Source: Paenibacillus dendritiformis
GTDB lineage: Bacteria; Bacillota; Bacilli; Paenibacillales; Paenibacillaceae
Length of the DNA stretch: 64,000 nucleotides
Reading direction: 5' to 3'
Assembly (NCBI RefSeq): GCF_021654795.1
Contig: NZ_AP025344.1
Span: 3,410,501 to 3,474,500, forward strand
Below, piece after piece: positions 42,765 through 50,911 of the stretch. A program made the translations under genes and the position numbers. Within the stretch, counting starts at the first letter, position 1; each line of letters opens with the position of its first letter. The notes below the pieces were generated by a model that did not search any database, was not told the DNA's origin, and saw only the letters and a list, made by a program, of their open reading frames with translations.

Positions 42765-42998
42765 CAAAGCGATGATCTGGAGCAGTAGCGTGAAGCTGGA
42801 GCCGACAGAGAGCTGTCCCTTGGCTGGAAGGATGGCGGCTGCAATTGCGTGAACGACACCAGAGAGCGCCGCCTGAACGCAGATGCCAGTAGGAGCGGAC
42901 GGTCTCCCGCCGTTATTGGGCAAGAGTGATCGCTATATGCGATAATTAGGGTGGTACCGCGTGAATCCGACCTCGTCCCTTTTCGGGACGGGGTTTTT
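42765..42998 (+). ncRNA. T-box leader, probably Asn- or Asp-specific
   Basis: The T-box sequence AGGGTGGTACCGCG (about 42948) and the AGAGAG-type motif of stem I (about 42806) are present, and the leader ends in a terminator (42970-42998: CGTCCC, TTTTC, GGGACG, then GGGGTTTTTT). The specifier region reads GTGAACGACACC (42849-42860), holding AAC (Asn, 42852-42854) and GAC (Asp, 42855-42857) side by side; a GAA is also readable. Uncharged tRNA would block the terminator. It precedes a non-discriminating AspRS gene, for which either amino acid would make sense. I cannot fix the specifier without a structural alignment. Confidence 0.88.
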
Positions 42999-43024
42999 TG
43001 CATTTCGGAAAAGGGGGTGATCAC

Positions 43025-43291
43025 ATGGACGACGGCGATGATGATGACAACAACAATATCTTCAACTTACGGAACAATCGAATAAGGAGGATGTTACGAT
43101 GTCTATTAATAAGGAATCCGAAGTCCGTGTGCTCTGCTCCACGGTATCCCGTTGCGAAGGCCGGGAAGTCACAATCCAAGGATGGGTGCACGGCGTTCGT
43201 CATCTGGGGCAGGTGGCCTTCATGGATGTCCGCGACCGCAGCGGCATCGTTCAATGTGTGCTGGAGGGAGAATGGCTTGACCTGTCCTTGA
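43025..43291 (+). CDS. Asp/Asn-rich leader peptide overlapping aspS
   Basis: An ATG six bases after GGGGGTGA opens an 88-codon frame starting MDDGDDDDNNNIFNLRNN. Of its first 18 residues six are Asp and six Asn. These codons (43028-43078) end just before the aspS ribosome site (AAGGAGG, 43084-43090), and the frame then runs across the aspS start codon in another phase and ends at 43291. After residue 18 the composition is that of a shadow frame, so only the first part is likely to have been selected. The product of the next gene charges both tRNA-Asp and tRNA-Asn, which makes a translation-based sensor plausible. It has no known relatives that I can name. Confidence 0.6.
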   Translation: MDDGDDDDNNNIFNLRNNRIRRMLRCLLIRNPKSVCSAPRYPVAKAGKSQSKDGCTAFVIWGRWPSWMSATAAASFNVCWRENGLTCP

Positions 43292-44412
43292 CGCTGGAAT
43301 CGGTCGTTGCCGTCCATGGCCGGGCCGTCGCGGCAGCGAAGGCGGCGAACGGCATTGAAATCCATGCCGATCGGGTGGAAGTGCTGAATCGGGCCGCGTC
43401 CCCGCTTCCGTTCGATCTGAACAAGAAGCATTTGAAGGTCAGACTGGATACGATGCTGGACCATCGCGTGCTGTCCCTGAGGCATAGAAAGGCCCACTCG
43501 ATATTTACGATTCAATCGGCCCTTGCCGGCGCCTTCCGGGAATACTTGACCCGGCACGGCTTTACCCAGATTTTTACGCCCAAAATCGTAGCCTCCGGCA
43601 CGGAGGGCGGGTCCAATCTGTTCCCGATCAATTATTTCGAGCATACCGCTTATCTCGCCCAATCTCCCCAATTCTACAAGCAAATGATGGTGGGCGCCGG
43701 GTATGAGCGGGTGTTCGAGATAGGGCCGGTCTACCGGGCCGAGGAGCATAATACGTCCCGGCACTTGAACGAATATATTTCATTGGATGCCGAAGCCGGA
43801 TTTATTCAGTCCGAGGATGAGCTGATGGACCTGGAGCAGGAGCTGTTGAAGCATATGTTCGATGCCGTCGCGCGCCAGTGCGAAGGCGAGTTCAACCTGC
43901 TTGAAGTCGACCCCCTTGCGCTGACCGGGGACATTCCGCGCATGACCGTTGCCGAGGCCCATCGCATTTTGGAACGGAAATACGGCAAGCTCTCGCCCAC
44001 AGGCGATCTCGATCCGGAAGGGGAACGCCTCCTCTGCCAATACGTTGCGGAGAACAACCGGCCGGGCTTCGTCTTCCTGACCCGCTACCCGAGAGAGAGC
44101 CGTCCGCTGTACGCGATGCAAGCAGAGGATGAGCCGGAATTGACGGCATCCTTCGACCTGCTGATGGGCGGTCTGGAGATTACGACCGGAGGCCAGCGGA
44201 TTCATGAGCTGGATCAGCTCATCGCCTCGATCCGGAGCCGGGGCATGAACCCGGAACACTTCCAGAGCTACCTGGAGCTATTCCGGTACGGCATGCCGCC
44301 GCATGGCGGCTTCGCCATCGGGCTGGAGCGGCTGACCTCGCGGCTGCTCGGCCTGGGCAACGTGCGGGAAGCTTCCGCTTTCCCGCGGGATCGCAACCGG
44401 CTGACCCCATGA
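43099..44412 (+). CDS. aspS: archaeal-type non-discriminating aspartyl-tRNA synthetase
   Basis: A 437-residue class IIb synthetase. The N-terminal OB-fold (about 1-105, GWVHGVRHLGQVAFMDVRD) binds the anticodon; the catalytic domain has motif 2 (YRAEEHNTSRH) and motif 3 (GGFAIGLERLTSRLLGL), ending FPRDRNRLTP. The size and lack of a GAD insertion mark it as the archaeal/eukaryotic type, not the 590-residue bacterial AspRS. In bacteria this enzyme attaches Asp to tRNA-Asp and tRNA-Asn, the latter being converted to Asn-tRNA by GatCAB. A second, bacterial AspRS is probably elsewhere. TAAGGAGGATGTTACG precedes the ATG. It is governed by a T-box and perhaps a leader peptide. Confidence 0.9.
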   Translation: MSINKESEVRVLCSTVSRCEGREVTIQGWVHGVRHLGQVAFMDVRDRSGIVQCVLEGEWLDLSLTLESVVAVHGRAVAAAKAANGIEIHADRVEVLNRAASPLPFDLNKKHLKVRLDTMLDHRVLSLRHRKAHSIFTIQSALAGAFREYLTRHGFTQIFTPKIVASGTEGGSNLFPINYFEHTAYLAQSPQFYKQMMVGAGYERVFEIGPVYRAEEHNTSRHLNEYISLDAEAGFIQSEDELMDLEQELLKHMFDAVARQCEGEFNLLEVDPLALTGDIPRMTVAEAHRILERKYGKLSPTGDLDPEGERLLCQYVAENNRPGFVFLTRYPRESRPLYAMQAEDEPELTASFDLLMGGLEITTGGQRIHELDQLIASIRSRGMNPEHFQSYLELFRYGMPPHGGFAIGLERLTSRLLGLGNVREASAFPRDRNRLTP

Positions 44413-44429
44413 TGCCGGAAGGAGGGACA

Positions 44430-44470
44430 AAGGCAAAGGGTTTCCGCTATGGGAGCCCTTTGTCTGTTCT
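44430..44470 (+). terminator. terminator after aspS
   Basis: CAAAGGG pairs with CCCTTTG across a 15-base loop, preceded by another AAAGG and followed by TCTGTTCTT. It lies 25 bases past the aspS stop codon. Confidence 0.6.
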
Positions 44471-44590
44471 TACGGCAGCGCGGCTCCTGCAAGGATGCGT
44501 AAAGCGATGCGATGTGCCGTCTTCCGCCGGGTAGACCGCATGCGCTTTCCCTATCCGGGGATTGCGGCGGCAATCGCGCGGCACGCCCCC

Positions 44591-45271
44591 CTACTCGCGC
44601 GCTTCCTCCCGCAGCGGCTTGATATGCGCCGGAATGGCGGCATGCCGCGTGTCGATGAACCGGGCCCGAAACGTTCCCCGGTAGGAAAACACAGGGCCAA
44701 TCAGCGGATTCGTCACCTCCACCGAGATCCGGTACAACTCCTCATCCTCGTCGTACCATTCGCATACATCAGCCGTACCAGTGAACCGGCGCGGGATGCG
44801 GAACTGCAACAGGCCTTCATAGAAACGCTGATCTCCCGAACGGATGCGCAGCCCGCCATTCGCAGCCGCGGACAAAGCCAGATCGACCGCCAAATGCTGC
44901 TTGTTCCCCAAATAATCGACCACGCCGCCCCGGTCACGGCTAAAGATCATCGTCGCGTCGAAGCGGCGCGTCCGGTTCGGGAACTGGAAGCTTCGAATCC
45001 AGGAGACCGTCTCCCGTCCGTACCGATCCCGGTACGCATAGTTTTCAATCGTGAACGGCACACGGCAGCCTGACTGCGGAAACATAATGTGCCGGAACGT
45101 GCCGATATGGAGCGGAACGGCGGCCCACCGGGAATACCATATTCGCTCCATTACGCCTCGGCCAATCGAGGCGATCCCGTCTCGGCTGGAGAAGCCGAAG
45201 CGCTCCCGAATGTGCGGATGAAGCTTGGCGAACTCGGGGCCCAGCGCCCGTTCATAAATCGACGCCGCCAT
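44591..45271 (-). CDS. DUF4166-type protein
   Basis: A 226-residue protein of the DUF4166 group (YERALGPEFAKLHPHIRERFGFSS at the N-terminus, MERIWYSRWAAVPLHIG, GTADVCEWYDEDEELYRISV). It is soluble, with no signal peptide or membrane helix, and of unknown function. In other Firmicutes DUF4166 domains occur beside DoxX-like or NAD-epimerase proteins, and here an SRPBCC-DoxX protein gene overlaps it by 20 bases upstream, so the two are translated together. Confidence 0.75.
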   Translation of the reverse strand: MAASIYERALGPEFAKLHPHIRERFGFSSRDGIASIGRGVMERIWYSRWAAVPLHIGTFRHIMFPQSGCRVPFTIENYAYRDRYGRETVSWIRSFQFPNRTRRFDATMIFSRDRGGVVDYLGNKQHLAVDLALSAAANGGLRIRSGDQRFYEGLLQFRIPRRFTGTADVCEWYDEDEELYRISVEVTNPLIGPVFSYRGTFRARFIDTRHAAIPAHIKPLREEARE

Positions 45272-46205
45272 TGTCCTTCCCTCCCTTCGCGGCCCCCCGG
45301 CCCGGCGTGCGCGCGCAGCGGCTTGCCTGCGGCAGATCCCGTCCGGAGACCGCGGCGATGACGCCGAGTCCGATCATGGCCGCGCTGAGCGTCACCGGGC
45401 TGAAGGGCGCCTGGATCGATTCCGGGCTGCCGGCGAGTGCCGCCCATACGAGCAGCAGCACCACGACGGTATGCCCGCGCCACGTCCATGTCTTCCGATG
45501 GCAGGCGGCCGTCATCAAGCCGATCCCGATTTCGGCGAAGCCGAGCAGGGCCAGCGCCTCCCTCTCCCATCCCGGGAGCAGGCCGGAAGCCTGCAGCAGC
45601 GCCAGCTCGCCGCCTTCGGGATACAGCAGCTTCGGCACCAGCCCCTGCCAGCACCAGAGCAGCGTCAGCAGCAGCACGCTGGCATAATGAACCATGGCCC
45701 GCCCGATGCTCGCGGCGGGCGGAATGCCGCGCTCCAGCCAGATTCGGAGCGCGTCGAAGCTCCACGCGGTCGCCCAGCCGAACAACGGGCGGAATACCGC
45801 CCGGTCGAACCATCGGCCCGGCCGGCCACAGCGCGTCTCGTAATCATACAGCGTCTCGAAGGAGATCCTGTCTCCGAACAGAGTATATTTCCAATAGCCC
45901 CTGCCCTTGCGAATGAGCGACAACGCCTGATCGGAGCCGAAGACAAGAGTGGATATCCTGTCCCCGTCCTCCAAGCGGCTCGCCTTCGTCAAGCCCGTCC
46001 CTGCGATCGCGAGGCCGAATCCGATCCGCGTCTCATAGCGGAACCGCTGCGGCTGCCCCTCTGGCTCGCAGGGTAAATACGTAATCCGGCTAAAACGCAA
46101 ATCCCACTGTTCATGCAGCTCCGGCGTCTGCGTATAGGCCCAGAGCGTATCCATGTCCGTGCGGATATCAAGCTTCACGTAAATCGGCTTCCTTCGCATT
46201 CGCAT
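45252..46205 (-). CDS. SRPBCC-DoxX fusion protein
   Basis: A 317-residue protein. Residues 1-150 resemble a START/SRPBCC ligand-binding domain (PIYVKLDIRTDMDTLWAYTQTPELHEQWD; DGDRISTLVFGSDQALSLIRKGRGYWKY). Residues about 165-290 contain four membrane helices like DoxX (HYASVLLLTLLWCWQGLVPKL). DoxX proteins take part in oxidative-stress or quinone-linked systems in other bacteria. The start ATG (46205) lies within the end of the upstream DCC-like gene. It overlaps the DUF4166 gene at its 3' end. Function unknown. Confidence 0.75.
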   Translation of the reverse strand: MRMRRKPIYVKLDIRTDMDTLWAYTQTPELHEQWDLRFSRITYLPCEPEGQPQRFRYETRIGFGLAIAGTGLTKASRLEDGDRISTLVFGSDQALSLIRKGRGYWKYTLFGDRISFETLYDYETRCGRPGRWFDRAVFRPLFGWATAWSFDALRIWLERGIPPAASIGRAMVHYASVLLLTLLWCWQGLVPKLLYPEGGELALLQASGLLPGWEREALALLGFAEIGIGLMTAACHRKTWTWRGHTVVVLLLVWAALAGSPESIQAPFSPVTLSAAMIGLGVIAAVSGRDLPQASRCARTPGRGAAKGGKDNGGVDL

Positions 46206-46416
46206 CGCGGGCCGCCTCCTCTGCTGTCTCGATCCAGCGGCCGCACCAGCCCGCGCGCTCCAGCGCATACCGACCCGCTTCGGATCGAAGCGCCGCGAAC
46301 CGGAATCGTCTCTTCGCCTCCCGCTTGAACACGAAGCGGGCAAGGCCGTGGCAGAGCAGGCACTCTCCGTCCATCAGCAGAATCGGTTGTGTCGAATTAC
46401 TCGCTCTGCTTGTCAT
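46168..46416 (-). CDS. truncated DCC-family thiol-disulfide oxidoreductase-like protein
   Basis: An 82-residue product. It starts like DUF393/DCC proteins (PILLMDGECLLCHGLARFVFKREAKRRFRFAALRSEAGRYAL, with the DxxCxxC redox motif) but then departs after about 58 residues and stops. Normal members run to about 130 residues. The missing half cannot be found downstream, where the SRPBCC-DoxX gene begins. It was probably shortened by deletion. The Cys pair is intact, so some activity cannot be ruled out. GGGAGGGAG precedes the ATG at 46416. Confidence 0.6.
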   Translation of the reverse strand: MTSRASNSTQPILLMDGECLLCHGLARFVFKREAKRRFRFAALRSEAGRYALERAGWCGRWIETAEEAARDANAKEADLREA

Positions 46417-46496
46417 GCGACTCCCTCCCTTTCCCCTCTTATTGTAAGGAGAAGGAGCCGCTCCGATAAGTTCCAACTCTGGTAGTACGGCATGAC

Positions 46497-46524
46497 AAAA
46501 GGGTACCACATTACGTAGTACCCT
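46497..46524 (-). terminator. terminator after the response regulator
   Basis: On the minus strand AGGGTAC pairs with GTACCCT around a 10-base loop and is followed by TTTT. It lies 50 bases beyond the response regulator stop. Confidence 0.7.
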
Positions 46525-46576
46525 GAGTCTCCATTCCTATCCATTGCAAGGAATGCAGTTGCGCCTGATTTCCGGG

Positions 46577-47212
46577 CTAATCTCCGTCTCCGAGGAACAG
46601 CCCTTTCCGCTTCACTTTTTTTACCGCCTCTTTACTGCTGCGCACACCGAGCTTCTTCAATATTTTATTGACCTGATTCTTCAAGGTGCTCTCGGCTTTG
46701 TACAGCTTTTGCTCGATCTGTGGGTGCGTATAGCCCGCTTCGATGAGATCGAATACTTCCCGCTCCGCCGCGGTCAGCCGCTTCAGCTGTTCCTCCCGCT
46801 TCAGGCGGGCGTAATCCTTCAGCAGCGCTTCCATCGGCCCGGGATGGAAGTGAGCGCTCCGGATCGCATGCGGGAGCGCTTCGAAATTGCTCTTCTCGAT
46901 ATAATTGACCGCTCCCGCCGTGAAGGACTGCGTCATGACGGATTCATCGGCGACAGAGGTCAGCATCATAATTCTGGCCTCGCTGACCTCATGAATCTCC
47001 ACCGCGGCGTAGACGCCCCCCAGCGGCTTGTCGCCGAGCTGGATATCCATCAGCACGACGTCGCAGGCCAGCGTCCGGGCGAGCCGAATGGCCTCTTCGG
47101 CCTCTGTGGCGGCCCCGATAACGAGAATGTCCTCTTCCTGATTAAGGTACGAGGTCATCGCTTTAATCCAATCGGGGTCATCCTCGACCAGTAGCACCTT
47201 AATCGGATTCAT
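46577..47212 (-). CDS. NarL-type response regulator
   Basis: A 211-residue protein. The receiver domain (about 1-120) has acidic pocket DD (VEDDPD), phosphoacceptor Asp in LMDIQLGD, and a TS/K pair (MLTSVADES, EKSN). The LuxR-type DNA-binding domain (about 145-205) reads LTAAEREVFDLIEAGYTHPQIEQKLYKAESTLKNQVNKIL. It partners with the histidine kinase whose stop lies just inside its start (ATG 47212 after GGAGGGAACCGTC). The pair's stimulus is not evident. Confidence 0.9.
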   Translation of the reverse strand: MNPIKVLLVEDDPDWIKAMTSYLNQEEDILVIGAATEAEEAIRLARTLACDVVLMDIQLGDKPLGGVYAAVEIHEVSEARIMMLTSVADESVMTQSFTAGAVNYIEKSNFEALPHAIRSAHFHPGPMEALLKDYARLKREEQLKRLTAAEREVFDLIEAGYTHPQIEQKLYKAESTLKNQVNKILKKLGVRSSKEAVKKVKRKGLFLGDGD

Positions 47213-48560
47213 GACGGTTCCCTCCATTCCTGCTGATGGTTGCGCGGCGCGGAAATTGCAGCGTCACGCAAGTGCCGCCGCCTTCCTTGCTCGCGATATT
47301 CACCTCTCCCCCGCTTTTCTGCATCACATTGTATACATAGGACAGACCAAGGCCGAAATTGTCCCTCCGCCCCTTCGTGCTGTAAAACGGTTCAAAGCCG
47401 CGTGCAAGCTGCTCCGGGCTCATGCCTGTTCCGGTATCCTGAACCGACAAGCGCACTCCCTTCGGGCTGTCCTCGATCTTGATGCGGATCGCTCCGCCGT
47501 CCGGCATCGCCTCGACAGCGTTCCGCAGCAGGTTCCCAAGCGCCTCTGTCATATGAACGGCATCGCAGAGCACCAGGGGACGGCACACATAGTCCGCATC
47601 GGCTGCGATATGACGGCTCGGGAACAGCAGCTCATGCTGCGCCAGGCTTGCCTCAGCCAGCCGATCAAGTTGGCAGGGCTCCTCCCGCAGCACGACATCC
47701 TTCATCTGGCTGTGAATCCGCGTCACCATTGCCTGCATATGATCCGCCGCGCGGGAGATAATCTCCAGATGCTGCCGCGACGGCTCGTCCCCTTCCGGCA
47801 GCGCGCGTCTCAAGTTTTCCGAGCTGATGGCGATCTTTCCGATCTCATTCTTGATCGTATGATTCAACAGCGCCGCGCCCGAACTGACCGCCTTCATCGT
47901 ATTCTCCAGCGGGTCCCGTTCAAAGCGAAGCTTGACGCCCAGCACGCCATACAGGAAGGAACAGAGCAGCCCCAACCCCAACGAATAGATGATGAACACC
48001 GAGATATAACGAAAAAAGTCAATCTCCAGCGCGAACGCATTCGCTCCATTGATAAATACGAGAACCGCCAAGAGCGTCGGCACGACGATGAGCGTCACGA
48101 TCAGGCGGCTGCGCTTTTTCCTCCGATCCGTCTCATTCCACAAAGAAGCGACAAGCCAATAGCAGGACAGTAAATAATAAGGTCCGGTCCAGACAAGCAG
48201 CAGACGGAAGTCCAGCGCCGGCACCGGATGGAAAGGCGTGACCGCCAGCATGACCGCGACGGGCAGGAGAAGCAGCCATTTCATCAGCCGGCGCGTCTCG
48301 GCCTGCGGGAACCGCTCCGCGTACACCATGCTGAACACGAGCACTCCGTAAGGGGTGAGCGTCTGATTCAGGAACTGCAGCGGGCCCGACCAGCCGGGTA
48401 GCCCATTCTTCGCCAGCAGCTCCGCCAGCCCGCCGATGGACGCGCTGCTCAGGAAGAGAGCGGCCCAGCGATTCGTCTCCTTGCGCGGGTGAGTCCCTAA
48501 GAGGATGATCGCCGCCGTCAGCAGCGACAAAAAATAATACAGCATAGCATCCCGTCCCAT
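47199..48560 (-). CDS. membrane sensor histidine kinase
   Basis: A protein of about 453 residues with seven or so membrane helices (about 5-215) and a kinase core. The phosphoacceptor region is LLNHTIKNEIGKIAISSENL, where His carries the phosphate; the ATPase domain has N-box LGNLLRNAVEAMPDGG, G1 QDTGTGMSPEQL and G2 GRRDNFGLGLSYV. The 45 residues upstream in the longer frame (to 48695) match the tail of a decayed alpha/beta hydrolase gene, so the real start is probably ATG 48560 or 48545. It overlaps the response regulator gene by 14 bases. Confidence 0.85.
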   Translation of the reverse strand: MGRDAMLYYFLSLLTAAIILLGTHPRKETNRWAALFLSSASIGGLAELLAKNGLPGWSGPLQFLNQTLTPYGVLVFSMVYAERFPQAETRRLMKWLLLLPVAVMLAVTPFHPVPALDFRLLLVWTGPYYLLSCYWLVASLWNETDRRKKRSRLIVTLIVVPTLLAVLVFINGANAFALEIDFFRYISVFIIYSLGLGLLCSFLYGVLGVKLRFERDPLENTMKAVSSGAALLNHTIKNEIGKIAISSENLRRALPEGDEPSRQHLEIISRAADHMQAMVTRIHSQMKDVVLREEPCQLDRLAEASLAQHELLFPSRHIAADADYVCRPLVLCDAVHMTEALGNLLRNAVEAMPDGGAIRIKIEDSPKGVRLSVQDTGTGMSPEQLARGFEPFYSTKGRRDNFGLGLSYVYNVMQKSGGEVNIASKEGGGTCVTLQFPRRATISRNGGNRHESD

Positions 48561-48973
48561 ATCCTTCTGTTCGAGCATGCGCCGGACAAGCGCCGGGCGA
48601 TAGACAATGATTAAGACCGTCCCGAAAATGCTTTTGTAAATCGACACGCTCTCCTTCCATACATCGAACGAATCTAATGTACTGCCCACTTGCAAGGCAT
48701 GGTTCCCGTTCGGGACCGGAAGAGCCGCATCTGCTCCAATCCGGCAACCGCCTGCGCGATCTCGCTGCTGAGAACCGTATCCGCGGTCCCATAAATGACG
48801 GCTCCGCGGGAGCGTTGGATGTACGGAACCGTAACATCCAGCGGCGTAAGATAGATGTGCCGGATCGCATCACTGTTGATACGCTCGGCCACTTGACCGG
48901 CCATGATGGTGCCCAAGCTTTTGCTGACGAAGATGAGTCGATCATAAATGCCGCGGAAGTGGCCGATCGCCGC
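48561..48973 (-). pseudogene. remnant of an alpha/beta hydrolase gene
   Basis: Directly after the LD-carboxypeptidase stop, one frame reads HFRGIYDRLIFVSKSLGTIMA, with the nucleophile elbow SKSLG of a small alpha/beta hydrolase, then IRHIYLTPLDVTVPYI and GAVIYGTADTVLS (acidic residue site). Near 48700 the frame ends in CKWAVH and a stop. The next frame continues as NHALQVGSTLDSFDVWKES, which has the family's catalytic His (NHALQVG) and C-terminal helix. A frameshift thus splits the 3' end, and the first 60-80 residues are missing. The HK start in the longer frame is borrowed from this tail. Confidence 0.7.
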
Positions 48974-49987
48974 CTAAGTAAAATATTGTACGACCGTCCC
49001 TTGTCCCTCTGCTGCTTCGACCGCGGCATATGCCCCGTTAATGAATGTCATCTGCGGCGGAACATGTCCGCAATCGATATCATACACAACCGGAATCTGA
49101 AGCTCCTCGGACAGCTCGCGGTATACATCTTCCGCCGTATAGTTCTCGACCGGGTGATTGGCGGCGGTTCGGCCGAACAGGATGCCGGAACAGTGATCGA
49201 ACCAGCCGGCCAACTTCATCTGAACGAGAGAACGACGCAAATCCGCTGTTGACAACTCGCAATTTTCCAAATACCACATGACCGGATCGCCGCTCGCATA
49301 CTGATTTCTGAAGCGATGGACATCGCCATAGGGCGTGCCAATCAGATGCCGGATAACATCAATACAACCGCCGAGCAAGCGGCCTTCCATTTTTTCTTCC
49401 CGGTTCGAGACGGTTCTCCAAGCCGTAGGCTCGGTCAAATGAAACACGCATGGCGTCGGGTTGGCATGATCCCACTTTGCCTGATAGGAAGCAGAAGAAC
49501 GCTGGCGGACAGAGGCTCCGGCCGGCGTCGATAAGACGGACTGCCACATGGCGGTCGTGTCGTCGGAATATTCCCCCCGCATATCTACCAGATTCGGGCC
49601 ATGCGCCGTAGCGATCCCGGTTCGCAGCGTCAGGGCCAGCAGCAGCACGCTCGTATCCGAGTAACCAAGCACCCATTTGGCCTTCGCCTGGTCATAATCA
49701 ATCTGATCGACAATCTCGATGAGCAGCTCGCCGCCCCAAGGCGGAAGGATGATCCCGATCTCGTCGTACTTCATCATCCGGTTGAACTCCTCGGCCCGCT
49801 GCCGGGCTGGGGCCGATTTGGCTTTGTCCTGGGTCCATACCGTATCTCCCCATACGACCCGATAGCCTTGCTTCTCCATACGGGCCTGCGCTTGATGAAG
49901 CAGTTCATGCAGCGCTGCCGGCACGCCTGAAGAAGGTGCCGTTACGCCAATCGTGCTTTTGTCCCTCAATGACGGATATGTAATCAT
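48974..49987 (-). CDS. S66 LD-carboxypeptidase-like protein (MccF type)
   Basis: A 337-residue serine peptidase of family S66. The nucleophile lies in LGYSDTSVLLLAL, the Glu in a WYLENCELS loop, and the His in YDIDCGHVPPQMTFING; these three form the Ser-Glu-His triad. Family roles include recycling of cell-wall tetrapeptides (LdcA) and immunity to microcin C-type antibiotics (MccF). The region GRLLGGCIDVIRHLIGTPYGD is closer to MccF-type proteins. ATG 49987 follows CAGGGGGAAATGAA. A hydrolase remnant lies immediately downstream. Confidence 0.87.
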   Translation of the reverse strand: MITYPSLRDKSTIGVTAPSSGVPAALHELLHQAQARMEKQGYRVVWGDTVWTQDKAKSAPARQRAEEFNRMMKYDEIGIILPPWGGELLIEIVDQIDYDQAKAKWVLGYSDTSVLLLALTLRTGIATAHGPNLVDMRGEYSDDTTAMWQSVLSTPAGASVRQRSSASYQAKWDHANPTPCVFHLTEPTAWRTVSNREEKMEGRLLGGCIDVIRHLIGTPYGDVHRFRNQYASGDPVMWYLENCELSTADLRRSLVQMKLAGWFDHCSGILFGRTAANHPVENYTAEDVYRELSEELQIPVVYDIDCGHVPPQMTFINGAYAAVEAAEGQGTVVQYFT

Positions 49988-50147
49988 TTCATTTCCCCCT
50001 GTCTATGAATGGCCTTAGACATCAGGCCATGTTCACGCCGCTGGGCTGGCTGCAATAAAGACGATCATTCGTTTCGAATCCGTACTTGCAAGCGACGCAG
50101 CGTCATTTTGTATCATTATCTGTGATTGGAAAATAGAGGAGTGGATC

Positions 50148-50819
50148 ATGATGAAGAAATTATACGCCATTGTGCTGGTCTTGGCTATCTTGGGGTTAGC
50201 CGGATGCGGACATCGAAATGGAGAAGAAGGGGATCGGCATGCCGCTGATCTCGCGGGCATCGAAGTGATTGAGATTAATCACGGGAGCACGGCTCTGCAT
50301 CTGGAGTCTGCGGATACCGATTCGCTGGAGGCGTCGCTGCTTCGTTACGACAACGGTCCGGGCATCACCCTCAACAAAGGCAAGCGCAGCCTGTCGATCG
50401 GTCTCCAGAGCAGCTTCTTTCGAATTTTCAACCCCGGCATGCTGCCGCAGCTTAAGGTCCGAATTCCGAACGGATATGCTGGCAAAATTATCATCCAGGG
50501 AACATCGGGCAACGTCCACGCCAGCAGCTTGAATACCGAGGACCTCCGGATTGCCGGTAAAAGCGGCAGCATTACGCTTGATTTTGCGGATTTCCACAGC
50601 AATGTCAGCGTATCGACCGGGAGCGGCAATGTGAGCCTGATTGTGAATTCCCCGGAGCCTGACCTCCGTCTCAAGCTGCGTTCGGGCAGCGGAAGTCATT
50701 CTGTCGCGATCCCGCTTCTTGAGCACCGGCAGAGCAAAGGCATGACCGAGGGAACCGCGGGAAGCGGGGCTCATGAGATAAGCATTAAGACGGGTTCAGG
50801 CCATATTTCCGTCCAATAA
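50148..50819 (+). CDS. lipoprotein with a DUF4097-like beta-helix domain
   Basis: A 223-residue lipoprotein: signal ending in LGLAGC (Cys20), a linker with EEGDRHAAD, then a right-handed beta-helix-like domain with repeats of the DUF4097 kind (IIIQGTSGNVHASSLNTEDLRI, SGSITLDFADFHSNVSVSTGSGNVSLIV, IKTGSGHISV). Such domains occur in Bacillus LiaG/YvlB-type envelope-stress proteins. GAGGAGTGGATC precedes the ATG. It is a single gene, with no liaR or liaS next to it. Confidence 0.8.
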   Translation: MMKKLYAIVLVLAILGLAGCGHRNGEEGDRHAADLAGIEVIEINHGSTALHLESADTDSLEASLLRYDNGPGITLNKGKRSLSIGLQSSFFRIFNPGMLPQLKVRIPNGYAGKIIIQGTSGNVHASSLNTEDLRIAGKSGSITLDFADFHSNVSVSTGSGNVSLIVNSPEPDLRLKLRSGSGSHSVAIPLLEHRQSKGMTEGTAGSGAHEISIKTGSGHISVQ

Positions 50820-50911
50820 ATGCAGCGAAGCCCTTCCGCGCATACGATGACTCGCGGCTTCCTTGTCCGAGTCCTTGCACAGAGGGGCTTCTTTATATCG
50901 TTTTTTTCCTA

